The translations under genes were made by a program, and so were the position numbers. Of a stretch of 64,000 bases of DNA, positions 25,504 through 34,256 are shown piece after piece (the first letter of the stretch is position 1; every line of letters starts with the position of its first letter). The notes beneath the pieces were generated by a model. The model did no database searches. It saw nothing but the letters and a program-made list of their open reading frames with translations, and had not been told where the DNA came from. Where the stretch lies: positions 744,001 through 808,000 of the forward strand of contig OZ252041.1 in NCBI GenBank assembly GCA_965247995.1, read 5' to 3'. This DNA is from JASLZO01 sp965247995 (GTDB lineage: Bacteria > Chloroflexota > Dehalococcoidia > UBA6926).

Positions 25504-27191
25504 GTGATCATGATGATCACGACGACGATGAACGAAGGCGGACGCCGCTGGCTGCGGGTGCTGGTGGCGTCGGCGGTGTTCTTGGGGCTGGCGGTGGTAT
25601 TCCAAGTGACGGCTGGTGTTCCATCGTCGTTCGCGCAGACGCCCGACGTCGGCCGCGACACATCGATCTCGGGATCTGGGCCAGATGATTGCTGGGGCGG
25701 AGTTCTGAGCGCCGACCCGCTGCAGTGCTACGCGCTGGCGGAGGCCGAACGGGACGGGGTCCTGACGATGGAGGGGATGTACGACGACGGGGAGGGAAAA
25801 CTGTACATCTATATTGACCACCACGCTGCAGTGGGAAAGAGCAGCACGTACGCGGGGCTAGAGGAAGCGTTAGAGGAGCGGGGGGGGGAGTACGCGAATG
25901 CGAACCCGAATACGCCAACCTACGACTTCGAGCGGCACGTGTGCGGGAGAAACCCAGTGCTGGGAGCTGCCCTGTCTGCGCCACCGGCGACGTGGTTGGC
26001 ATGCATCGTCGAGCATACGTTCCTAAGCGGCGATGTGATGCCCTACGAGCTGCCGTATGACGTGATCGACCTGCGGACGGGGGGTGCAGAGGCGCGCTTC
26101 ACGTGGGGCGGATGGGGGTCATGGACGCAGCTCTGGCCGGCGGACCCGGGAAGTTACAGCGGAGACGGGGTGGGTAACCGGGACAGTGCGACGCGGGTGT
26201 TTGACGTGTCCGACGTGGACGTAGAGAACTTCCCTGCGTTCGATTGCAGCGAACAGCGGTCACTTCTGGGCGGAAGCGGCACAACATGCCGGGCATTCCA
26301 CCGGCAACCAGCGGCGGGCATCGCTGGGTGGCACAGCTCGGGCGCCACGTTATACGCACAGGTCAAAGCCGACTCCGATTGATGAAGAAGCGGTTGAGCG
26401 GGCGCGTGCCGCGATCATCGCCGAGTGGGATTTCGGCGATGGCGCCCGGCTGGTGGTGATTCCTGTGAAGTACAGCCTGGAGGAGCTGTGGCGGTGGGCG
26501 GTGGTGCTGAACCGGTTCTCGGTGTCAGCTGGCAACACGGTTGGGATCACGGGCGCGGCTATCAATTCCAACAAAGGGGGGGGGGTACCCAGACAAAGTC
26601 ATCTACCCACTCACAGAGTTGCAACCGATGGATCCAGTCGATCTTTCGAAGGTCCGCGAGACGATACGAATCTGGACACCGAACGCCCAACGAGCGGCCA
26701 ACGCTTTGCCGACGCTGTTGCCGAAACTTGGCATTCCGGTGGACGCGGTGGGCATCGTGGCACAATCACCGAGCGAACCGCGTGGTTTAGCTTTTACAAG
26801 CCCCGCGCCAGCGGGGCCAGACGCAGTGACTGGAGGAATCTCTGGAATCCGCATTACGAAGATACCGTCGGCGTCGGCGTCGGCGAGTGACGCGCAGGCG
26901 CAGCCCGGCTCCGATGCTCCGGCAGCAACTGGAGAGGCGGAGGGGACGAGTGCGGGCGGGGGTGGGTCCGCAGTTGACAACGCGAGACAGTTCGTAGCGG
27001 CGGTGTCTGAGTCGTCGACGACGGCTGATGCCGCGCTGGCTGCCGGAGGAGATGCGGTCGAGAGCAGCGGGAGCAATAGCGGCGGGTGGTCGGCAGTGGC
27101 GGTGCTTCTGGCGATTCTGGCGGGGGTTGGCGTCACGTTAGCGGCTGTTACGATTCGGAGGCGACGGACAAGCCACGCGGCAGCGGCGTGA
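25504..27191 (+). pseudogene. surface protein paralog B, two 1-nt frameshifts, G10 tract
   Basis: A signal peptide (RVLVASAVFLGLAVVFQV, ending about SSFAQT) leads to DCWGGVLSADPLQCYAL and a long ectodomain. The frame breaks at 26371, where dropping one G restores VKATPIDEEA in line with VKATPDTVAD of paralog A, and again in a run of ten Gs (26576-26585), where nine would join INSNKGGG to YPDKVIYPLTEL. After that come LPKLGIPVDAVGIVAQ, an Ala/Ser-rich linker and a membrane anchor with IRRRRTSHAAAA. Anchored extracellular protein of unknown function. It is either decayed, miscalled, or switched by the G tract. 27192-27637 holds nothing recognised. Confidence 0.6.
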
Positions 27192-27637
27192 GGTCGTTTT
27201 GTAGCTGACCGTTCGCTGGGCCGCGGTGTGCGGGTAATGGGTTCGGCCTCGATCTCAACCTCTGCGTGAAGCCATTCGGCCAGGTTGTGGGATGGACGAC
27301 TCGTTTGGGTTGGCGACGGTGATGATGGTCGCCATACGTGGCCATGGTGGTGCGGCGATTGAAAATGCGCCGCGGGCCGCTGCGCTACTATCCGGCTCCT
27401 GGAGTCGGCCCCTAGGATTCAGCGCACAGCCCGTTCGTCGGGATTTGCGCGGGCCGATCCTTTGCTCGATCGGACATCGGTCCGGGGACGGCCGCTAGCT
27501 CCAACTCGCTCACCGCTTGCACATGAAGCGAGGGGGTCAAGCGCCCCTTCGTGCTCCTCGTTGAGGATCGTGCGGCGCCATCGTGGAATGCGAGCCCATG
27601 CGACCTCGTGCGCGGAGCGACGGGATGTGGAGCTAGG

Positions 27638-28432
27638 TCAGCAGGTGGTCTCGGACGGTAGATGCTGTGGCTGAGGCGTGGGGAAGCTAGGCGCGGTGGG
27701 GTCGCGGTGTTCTGTTGCCTCGGCGGTTCGTGGGTAGGGCGTTGGGCGGCCGACGTGGAAGTTTTCGATGGGGTGGAATTCGCCTGAGCGGAGGGCGTCG
27801 ATGAGGTCGCGCTCGTGGCGGATGTCGGCGGTGAAGACGGTGGTGCCTTTGCCGAGGCCGGCGGCTGAGTGGGCGTCGCTTCCGCCGGTGCCGATCTTGC
27901 CGAGCGCGGTGACGACGTCGTGGGCGAACTGGTTCTCGCGCTGGGTGCCGCCGCCGTTAACGACTTCGACTTCGTGAACGAGCGGGAAGACGGGGTGCTC
28001 GGCGGCCTGTTCCGGGGTGGCAGGGACGGTCTTGGGGTCGGGGAAGAGGGTGTTCTGGGTGAAGAGGCCGGCGGGGTTGAAGAGGAAGCGGAAGGGGTGG
28101 GCGAGGACGAGGACGGCGCCCTGGCGGTCGGCTTCGGCGCGGAGGCGTTTGACGGCGTTGAGGCCGTCATGGAGGGAGGGGATGTGGGCGTCGAGGCCGA
28201 AGGCGAGGACGTGGCCGACGGGGGTGTAGACCTCGAGGGCTCGAACAAGGACCAGGTCGTCGACGGTGTCGGCGAAGGTCTCGAAGTCGTGTCTGGCCCA
28301 GCCGTTGTGTTCGGTGACGGCGAGGCCGTTCAGTCCGATGCGTTTGGCTTCGGCGACGAGGTCGGCCGGTTCGAGGGACGAGTCGGGGCTGCCTCGGTTG
28401 GTGTGGACGTGAAGGTCGAAGATGGAGGGCAT
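27638..28432 (-). CDS. PHP-domain phosphoesterase family protein
   Basis: 264 residues from the ATG at 28432. The PHP metal motifs are in order: DLHVHTN at residue 5, VTEHNGW near residue 42, EVYTPVGHVLAFG, LAHPFRF near residue 100 and GGSDAHSA near residue 175. Such proteins are metal-dependent phosphoesterases or nucleases for small nucleotides. The C-terminal tail (PRTAEATEHRDPTAPSFPTP) looks disordered. The frame is open further upstream to 28519, but the PHP fold starts at this ATG. It is divergent from the lipoprotein gene at 28622. Confidence 0.85.
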   Translation of the reverse strand: MPSIFDLHVHTNRGSPDSSLEPADLVAEAKRIGLNGLAVTEHNGWARHDFETFADTVDDLVLVRALEVYTPVGHVLAFGLDAHIPSLHDGLNAVKRLRAEADRQGAVLVLAHPFRFLFNPAGLFTQNTLFPDPKTVPATPEQAAEHPVFPLVHEVEVVNGGGTQRENQFAHDVVTALGKIGTGGSDAHSAAGLGKGTTVFTADIRHERDLIDALRSGEFHPIENFHVGRPTPYPRTAEATEHRDPTAPSFPTPQPQHLPSETTC

Positions 28433-28532
28433 GGAGGGACGGTCTTTCGCCGAAGAGGTGGCGGGAGGCATGGTAGCGAATGGGATGGCAGGCGTGCGGG
28501 CTGCGGGGACGGCACCCATTTCATTTGAAAGA

Positions 28533-28556
28533 GCGAGGGGGACTGCTCCCCCTTGC
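28533..28556. terminator. 10-bp hairpin in a divergent intergenic region
   Basis: GCGAGGGGGA (28533-28542) and TCCCCCTTGC (28547-28556) pair with one G-T wobble around a CTGC loop. It lies upstream of both the PHP gene and the lipoprotein gene, so it is unlikely to end either transcript; it may be part of a dispersed G/C-rich hairpin family (see 34148 and 48381). Confidence 0.4.
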
Positions 28557-28621
28557 GCACCCCGCGCATTCGGGGTCGATTGGGGAGGTGCAGTGCGTTG
28601 GGCGACGCACGATAATGGGGC

Positions 28622-29647
28622 GTGAATGCTCAGGCTTGGAGTGGCAGTAGGAGGCAGCGGGTGATTGGAACGCGAACGCGGGGCTCAGCTTTCGGGGTGA
28701 TGGCGGCGGTGTTGTTGGTGGCCGCCGGGTTGGCGTTGCTGATCGGGGCCTGCGGAGGTGGAGACGACGAGCCTGAGCCAACGCCGATAGAGCCGACGCC
28801 GACTGCGATGATGCCGGCCGTCGATACGTTCCGGCCGATCACGGCGATCTTGGAGGAGGACCCGCTGGCGTTCTTCGCGTCGATCCCGCCCTTTGAGCGG
28901 AACTGCCTGGTGCAGGTCGTGGGGACGGTGCGGTTCGACGAGATCGCTCAGGGTTCGCCGATTGCGAGCGCCGAGGGGGACCTGCTGCTGGGGTGCATCA
29001 CCGGAGTGACCGCTGGGCGGTTCGTGGCGGGCAGTCTGATCAACGAAACGACTCTGGAGTCGTTGTCGACGGAGACGCTGGACTGCATGGAGGTGGAGTT
29101 CGCGGACCTGACGCCGTCGGACTTCGTGGACAGCATCGAGGGGTTGTCGACGGACGAACTGTTGGTGGACCTGTCCGGGGTGTCTGGGGCATCGCTGGAC
29201 GCGTTATTAGGAGCGCTGTTCTGTCTGAACGATGAGGAGCGGGCGGCGGTGGACGCGAGACTGGCGGGCGAAGTGGGGGATGAACTGGCGCTGACGATCG
29301 ATCAGGTCGAGTGCTTGGACCGTGAGCTGGGGGGCGAGGGGTTCTCGGGGTTCATCGGTGGAGGCGAAGCCCTTCCGCTCAACTTGTTAGGCACGTTGGC
29401 GGTATGTGGGGTGGACCTGAGCGGGATCAGCGGGGCGATGCCGGTGCCGGCGCCGGGAGGTGGAGGTACCGGGGAGGAGGCGTTTGGCAGCCTGACCCCG
29501 GAGCAGATGATCTGCCTCCAAGAGGCTGGGGTGGTGTCGCGGTTGGAGCGCGGTGACATTGGGCTGGACATGCTGAACGACTTGACGGGGTGCGGGGTTG
29601 ATCTGTCGGAGTTGGAGGCGTTGGCGGGTGTTGGTGGTGGCGGGTAG
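28622..29647 (+). CDS. lipoprotein with four two-cysteine repeats
   Basis: 341 residues from a GTG. A signal peptide with lipobox LIGAC (Cys about residue 44) is followed by a Pro/Thr linker (EPTPIEPTPT). The remainder falls into four repeats, each with an entry such as LSTETLDCME, LTIDQVECLD or LTPEQMICLQ and a second Cys later in LLLGC, GALFCLN, LAVCGVDLS or LTGCGVDLS. Helices dominate, so each unit may be a disulfide-pinned helical hairpin on the outer face of the membrane. Family and function are unknown. Confidence 0.7.
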   Translation: MNAQAWSGSRRQRVIGTRTRGSAFGVMAAVLLVAAGLALLIGACGGGDDEPEPTPIEPTPTAMMPAVDTFRPITAILEEDPLAFFASIPPFERNCLVQVVGTVRFDEIAQGSPIASAEGDLLLGCITGVTAGRFVAGSLINETTLESLSTETLDCMEVEFADLTPSDFVDSIEGLSTDELLVDLSGVSGASLDALLGALFCLNDEERAAVDARLAGEVGDELALTIDQVECLDRELGGEGFSGFIGGGEALPLNLLGTLAVCGVDLSGISGAMPVPAPGGGGTGEEAFGSLTPEQMICLQEAGVVSRLERGDIGLDMLNDLTGCGVDLSELEALAGVGGGG

Positions 29648-30207
29648 CGGGGGCGCATGCAATCTGAAGGTGTTCCTTGCAATGTGTGCAGCACCCTAGT
29701 GAGGCGAGCGGCGAACCTCTCCTCCTTCTGCGATGCGCGGGGCCCGAGTGCGGTGGCCCCAGATATTTTCGCCAAGGCCGTGGTCTACGGCGATGCTACT
29801 TGTCAATCCCGGAGCGATTGCGAGGTCGTACCGCTGGGAGACTTCGGTGAGTTGGTGGAGAGCTTTTGAAGCCTGTCATCGAGAGCACCGCAGTTCGAGG
29901 TCGTTTCGGGACTCACTGACGAAGAGGATGCGCGACACGGTTACATTCCCGTTACGTTAAGTGTATTTGGGAACGAGACGTTCGCATTCAACACGGATGT
30001 TAGGCGCGGGAAGGCAGGCATAATCTCGTGGTTATGTGAACCGGAGAGCGTGTGGTGTGCGCGTCCAGAATTGTGAGTAATGTAGATATCGAGCTTTCGT
30101 CGTTGCGCTTCGCGGCGGCGAGCGCGGGGCCGCCTTGGGTGCCTCAGGCAAGGCAGCGGGGCGACGTGATAAGGACGGGGTTCCGAGTACATGTGAGGCG
30201 GTAACTA
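29648..30207. other. 560-nt intergenic stretch, no gene recognised
   Basis: Several short open frames cross it on both strands but none has a family motif, good start or consistent codon use. The last 100 nt presumably hold the promoter of the ABC transporter operon at 30208. Confidence 0.5.
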
Positions 30208-30915
30208 GTGAGTGCAATTATCGAGGCGAAGGGTGTGGTGAAGACGTACCACACGGGCGAGATCGAAGTGCACGCGATGCAAGGGGTGGACTTGACCATC
30301 GAGCAGGGTGAGATGGTGGCGGTGATGGGGCCGTCCGGGTCCGGGAAGACGACGCTACTGAACACGTTCTCGGGGATCGACGACGTGACGAGTGGCGAGG
30401 TGATGATCGACGGGGTGTCGATCCACGCGATGTCGGACCGGGAGCGGACGCGGTACCGGGCGTTGAACATGGGGTTCGTGTTCCAGTCGTACAACCTGCT
30501 GCCGGTGCTGACCGGAGCTGAGAACGTGGAGCTTCCGCTGCTGCTGGCGGGCCAGAGCCAGTCCAAGGCCCGGGCGCGAGCGCTCGAGGTGCTCGAGTTG
30601 GTGGACCTGACGGACCAGGCCAACAAGCGGCCGGCGGAGATGTCCGGGGGACAGCAGCAGCGGGTGACGATCGCGCGGGCGCTGGTAAACGCACCGGCGA
30701 TCGTGTGGGCCGACGAGCCGACGGGCGCGTTGGATACGGAGACGAGCACGCTGATCATGGACCTGCTGTGCCAGATGAACGAGGAGCAGCGCCAGACGTT
30801 CGTTCTGGTCACACACGATCCGACGGTGGGTTCGCGGGCACAACGGATCATCCAGATGCGGGACGGCCTGATCGAGAGCGACGAACAGCAGTCCGTGAAC
30901 GGCCGGCAGGCGTAG
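30208..30915 (+). CDS. ABC transporter ATPase, MacB/LolD type
   Basis: 235 residues starting with GTG. Walker A is GPSGSGKTTLLN near residue 38, the signature is MSGGQQQRVTIARAL near residue 146 and Walker B is IVWADEPTGALD near residue 168, followed by the VTHD switch histidine. LGF(V)FQSYNLLPVLTGAENVELPL is typical of the MacB/LolD/FtsE subfamily. Its stop is 3 nt before the FtsX-type permease, forming a two-gene exporter or lipoprotein-handling complex at the cytoplasmic membrane. Confidence 0.93.
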   Translation: MSAIIEAKGVVKTYHTGEIEVHAMQGVDLTIEQGEMVAVMGPSGSGKTTLLNTFSGIDDVTSGEVMIDGVSIHAMSDRERTRYRALNMGFVFQSYNLLPVLTGAENVELPLLLAGQSQSKARARALEVLELVDLTDQANKRPAEMSGGQQQRVTIARALVNAPAIVWADEPTGALDTETSTLIMDLLCQMNEEQRQTFVLVTHDPTVGSRAQRIIQMRDGLIESDEQQSVNGRQA

Positions 30916-30918
30916 CCG

Positions 30919-33900
30919 ATGGAGACGCTTTTCGGCATCGATATTGGCACGTTGACTGGCTGGTTGACGATCGTGTTCGCGATCGCGGCGGTCCTGACGG
31001 TGTACGCCGCGGTGCGCAACCCGGTGGTCTTGAAGATGGCGGTGCGGAACATCCCGAGGCGACGCGCGCAGACGGCCCTGATCGTGCTGGGGCTGATGCT
31101 GGCGACGCTGTTGTTCTCGGCGTCGTTCGCAACAGGCGATACGTTGGCGTATTCGATCCGGGTCCAGGCGCTGACGCAGATCGGTCAGATGGACGAGGTG
31201 ATCTCCTCGACGGAGCGCGATGCGTCCGGTCGCAGGAGTTTCATCCCGGTCGAAACGGCGGGAAGGGTCCGTGACGCACTGAGCGATGCGCCGGTGGATG
31301 GGGTCACACCAGTCATCAACCTGACGGTCCCGGCGGTTGCGGCGGAGTCGCAGCGGAGCGAGCCGAGGTTGGGCGTGCAGGGTTTCGATGCGTCGCAGAT
31401 GGCCGGTTTCGACGAGTACGCGGACGACAGTGGGCGGACGCTTGCGTTGGACGCGTTGGGAGCGCGCGAGGCGTACTTGAGCGCCGACGCGGCCGATGAA
31501 CTCAGAGCGTCCGTCGGCGATGAGGTGGCGTTGTTCTTCACGGAGACGCCCGCGGTGGTCACCGTCGCTGGGGTGATCGAGGAAGGCGGCAACGGGTTCG
31601 ACCTGTCCTCGGCAGTGATGCGCCTAGGCGACCTCCAAGAGATGCTGGGCGAGCCTGGACGGATCAACGGCATCTACGTTTCCAATACGGGGGGAACGCT
31701 CGAGGGGGCGGAGCACACGCCGGCGGTGGTCGCGGCCCTGGAGGACCTCGCGGAGGAACTGGGGCTGGACGTCGACGACGTCAAGAGCGATGTCCTCGAA
31801 GATGCGGACGAGGCGGGCGGGGCGTTTGCGAGCATCTTCTTGCTCTTTGGGACGTTCTCGATCATCGCAGGGATCCTGCTGATCGCGCTGATCTTCGTCA
31901 TGTTGGCGGCCGAGCGGCGGCGCGAACTCGGCATCGCGCGTGCGGTGGGTGCGCAGCGCGGTCAATTGGTGCGGTTGTTCACGTTCGAGGGAGCGATCTA
32001 CTCCTTGGCCGCGGCGGCGGTGGGGAGCGTGCTGGGGCTCGTGGTCGGGCTGATCATGGTGCGGATCATGGCGGCGGCGCTTGGCGCGCTGGACGACTTT
32101 GATTTCGAGATCGTGTTCTCGTTCCGGTGGCAGAGCCTGGTGCTCTCGTACACGCTGGGGATGGTGGTGACCTATGTGGTTGTGGTGCTGTCCGCGCTCC
32201 AGGTGAGTGTGCTGAACATCGTCCGGGCGGTACGTGACATCCCGGAGCCGCCGGGACAGGAGCGGCGGCTGCGCGGTGCGTGGAAAGCGCTGTTCGTTTC
32301 GTTGGCGGACGGTGGTCGGGCGCTGCGGCGCTTGCGGGTGTTGCGGACGTTGCGCTTGTGGCTGCTCACTACGCCGATGGCGGTGCTCAGGTTGGCATGG
32401 GCCACGTTTTTCGCGGGTTATCTGATGGTGTTGTTCGGTCTTCAACTGGTGCGCGGTGGCATTGCGCAGGAGCAGTTGTCGTTCTTCTTGATGGGGCTCT
32501 CGCTCGTCGTGGTGGGCGTGCCGCTGGTGTTGAAGCACGCCGTTCGTCTGCCGGAGCGCGTCGCCTACACGGCGGCTGGGGTGCTCCTGGTGGTCCTGTG
32601 GATCGGTTCGTGGGACTGGGAGCGGTTGGGGTTGCCGAAGTTCGACGAAGGGATCGAGCTGTTCATCTTGTCGGGGACGATGTTGGTGATCGGCGCGGTC
32701 TGGGTGGTGATCTACAACTCGCCGTACATCGTGCGGGTGTTGTCGCTGATCGGACGGGGCCCGACGCTGTCTCCGATCATGCGGACGGCGATCGCGTACC
32801 CGATGGCGAGCCGGTTCCGGACGGGGATGACGCTGGCGATGTTCTCGCTGGTGGTGTTCACGCTGACGGTGATCGGGTTCATTACGTCCGCGTTCTCGGC
32901 GGCGTTCGACGACACGCGGCGGTTGTCCGGCGGGTTCGATGTGGCGGCGAACGTGAGTTTCACGAACCCGATCGACGATATCGAGGGACGGATCGCGGAG
33001 TCGGGTGTTGTGGCGCTGGACGAGTTCGAAGCGATTGGCGGGACGGGTGGACTGCCGGTGCGTATCCGTCAGGTGGATACGGAACATGAACTGCAGGACT
33101 GGTTCGTCACAAGCATCGATGAGGCGTACGCGAACTCGGTGACCTACGGGTTCAGCTTGAAGGACGAGCGGTACGCCGAGGACCGGGACGTGTGGCGGGC
33201 GCTGGTGGACGAGCGGGACGTGGTGGTGGTGAACGCGCTGATGGTGCCGTCGACGGACGAGTTCGCGTTCGGGCCCGGCGTGGACTTCCGGCTGGAGGGG
33301 TTCAAGCGGGACGACGCGGTCCTGCCGGAAGTGTATGTGGAGGTCTTCGATTCGGCCGAGGAGCAGACGGCGCGGCTGCGGGTGATCGGGATCATCGAGG
33401 ATGAGGCGTTCTTCGCGAATACGGTGATTACGGGCCGCGAGACGCTGCAGCAAGTGTCGTCGTTCGACTTGCCGTTGCTGGGGTATCAGATGGTGTTACG
33501 GGACCCGTCGCGGGCGAGCGAGGTGGTTACAGCGCTGGAGGACGAGTTCGTGGAGAACGGACTGCGAGCGAACTCGTTGGAGAAGACGATCCGGGACACG
33601 ACGGCGGTGAACTTGGCGTTCAACCAGTTGATCCAGGGGTTCATGGGGCTGGGGTTGATCGTTGGGATCGCGGCGCTGGGGGTGATTGCGGCGCGTTCGG
33701 TGGTCGAACGGCGGGTGCAGATTGGGGTGTTGCGGGCGATTGGTTTCCGGCGTGGGATGGTGCAGTTGTCGTTCCTGATCGAGTCGTCGTTCATTGCGCT
33801 GTTGGGGATCGCGGTCGGCCTGGGGCTTGGGTTTGGGCTGTCGGCGAGCATCATCAACGAGATCGGCGAGGGGTTCGAAGGTGTGAGCTATCAGGTGCCG

Positions 33901-34020
33901 TGGACGACGGTTGTGCTGGTGGTGGTGGTGGCGTACGGGGCGGCGCTGTTGACGACGTGGTTGCCGGCGCTGCAGGCGTCGCGGATCTACCCGGCGGAGG
34001 CGTTGCGGCTGGACGAGTGA
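30919..34020 (+). CDS. large FtsX-family ABC permease
   Basis: 1033 residues, twice the length of a typical MacB or LolC permease. An N-terminal helix (residues 15-34) precedes KMAVRNIPRRRAQTALIVLGLML, the usual FtsX entry, a MacB-like ectodomain, three helices with ERRRELGIARAVGAQRGQLVRLFTFEG, a central group of about five helices, a second entry MRTAIAYPMASRFRTGMTLAMFSL and a second FtsX block ending in VVERRVQIGVLRAIGFRRGMVQLSFL. So it holds two permease repeats in one chain, as in DUF-type FtsX fusions. It works with the ATPase just upstream. The substrate is unknown. Confidence 0.9.
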   Translation: METLFGIDIGTLTGWLTIVFAIAAVLTVYAAVRNPVVLKMAVRNIPRRRAQTALIVLGLMLATLLFSASFATGDTLAYSIRVQALTQIGQMDEVISSTERDASGRRSFIPVETAGRVRDALSDAPVDGVTPVINLTVPAVAAESQRSEPRLGVQGFDASQMAGFDEYADDSGRTLALDALGAREAYLSADAADELRASVGDEVALFFTETPAVVTVAGVIEEGGNGFDLSSAVMRLGDLQEMLGEPGRINGIYVSNTGGTLEGAEHTPAVVAALEDLAEELGLDVDDVKSDVLEDADEAGGAFASIFLLFGTFSIIAGILLIALIFVMLAAERRRELGIARAVGAQRGQLVRLFTFEGAIYSLAAAAVGSVLGLVVGLIMVRIMAAALGALDDFDFEIVFSFRWQSLVLSYTLGMVVTYVVVVLSALQVSVLNIVRAVRDIPEPPGQERRLRGAWKALFVSLADGGRALRRLRVLRTLRLWLLTTPMAVLRLAWATFFAGYLMVLFGLQLVRGGIAQEQLSFFLMGLSLVVVGVPLVLKHAVRLPERVAYTAAGVLLVVLWIGSWDWERLGLPKFDEGIELFILSGTMLVIGAVWVVIYNSPYIVRVLSLIGRGPTLSPIMRTAIAYPMASRFRTGMTLAMFSLVVFTLTVIGFITSAFSAAFDDTRRLSGGFDVAANVSFTNPIDDIEGRIAESGVVALDEFEAIGGTGGLPVRIRQVDTEHELQDWFVTSIDEAYANSVTYGFSLKDERYAEDRDVWRALVDERDVVVVNALMVPSTDEFAFGPGVDFRLEGFKRDDAVLPEVYVEVFDSAEEQTARLRVIGIIEDEAFFANTVITGRETLQQVSSFDLPLLGYQMVLRDPSRASEVVTALEDEFVENGLRANSLEKTIRDTTAVNLAFNQLIQGFMGLGLIVGIAALGVIAARSVVERRVQIGVLRAIGFRRGMVQLSFLIESSFIALLGIAVGLGLGFGLSASIINEIGEGFEGVSYQVPWTTVVLVVVVAYGAALLTTWLPALQASRIYPAEALRLDE

Positions 34021-34147
34021 CGTTGAGGTTGGCCCGTCGGAGCGGCCAGTTATGGGTTAGGTGAGTGCGGGGGGCGGTCTGGCGACAACGCGGCGTCGTT
34101 TGTGTTTGGCCTTTGTCTCCCACCTGCCCCGCCCGAGAGTTGTATTA

Positions 34148-34172
34148 CGAGGGGCGTCTGCGACCCCCCTCG
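34148..34172. terminator. hairpin between convergent genes
   Basis: CGAGGGG (34148-34154) pairs with CCCCTCG (34166-34172), and GTC/GAC extend the stem inward past one C-C mismatch. It lies between the permease stop at 34020 and the convergent stop at 34257, so it could terminate both. Its upstream flank (34105-34147) resembles that at 48381-48430, so it is part of a repeated intergenic element. Confidence 0.55.
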
Positions 34173-34256
34173 GCGTTGGGACGCGGGGTTCCGATGACGT
34201 CGCCCGCGCGCCGAAACGGTCAGGGGCGGACGAAGACGGTGCGTCGGTTGGGGTGG

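Noticed and set aside
29750..29900. Minus-strand stretch resembling part of a reverse transcriptase
   Set aside because: Fewer than 30 residues, no catalytic YADD-type motif and no flanking domain.
32280..33453. Long frames on both strands inside the FtsX permease gene
   Set aside because: Typical shadows of a high-GC gene: Arg/His-rich with no motif; the permease frame has clear membrane helices.
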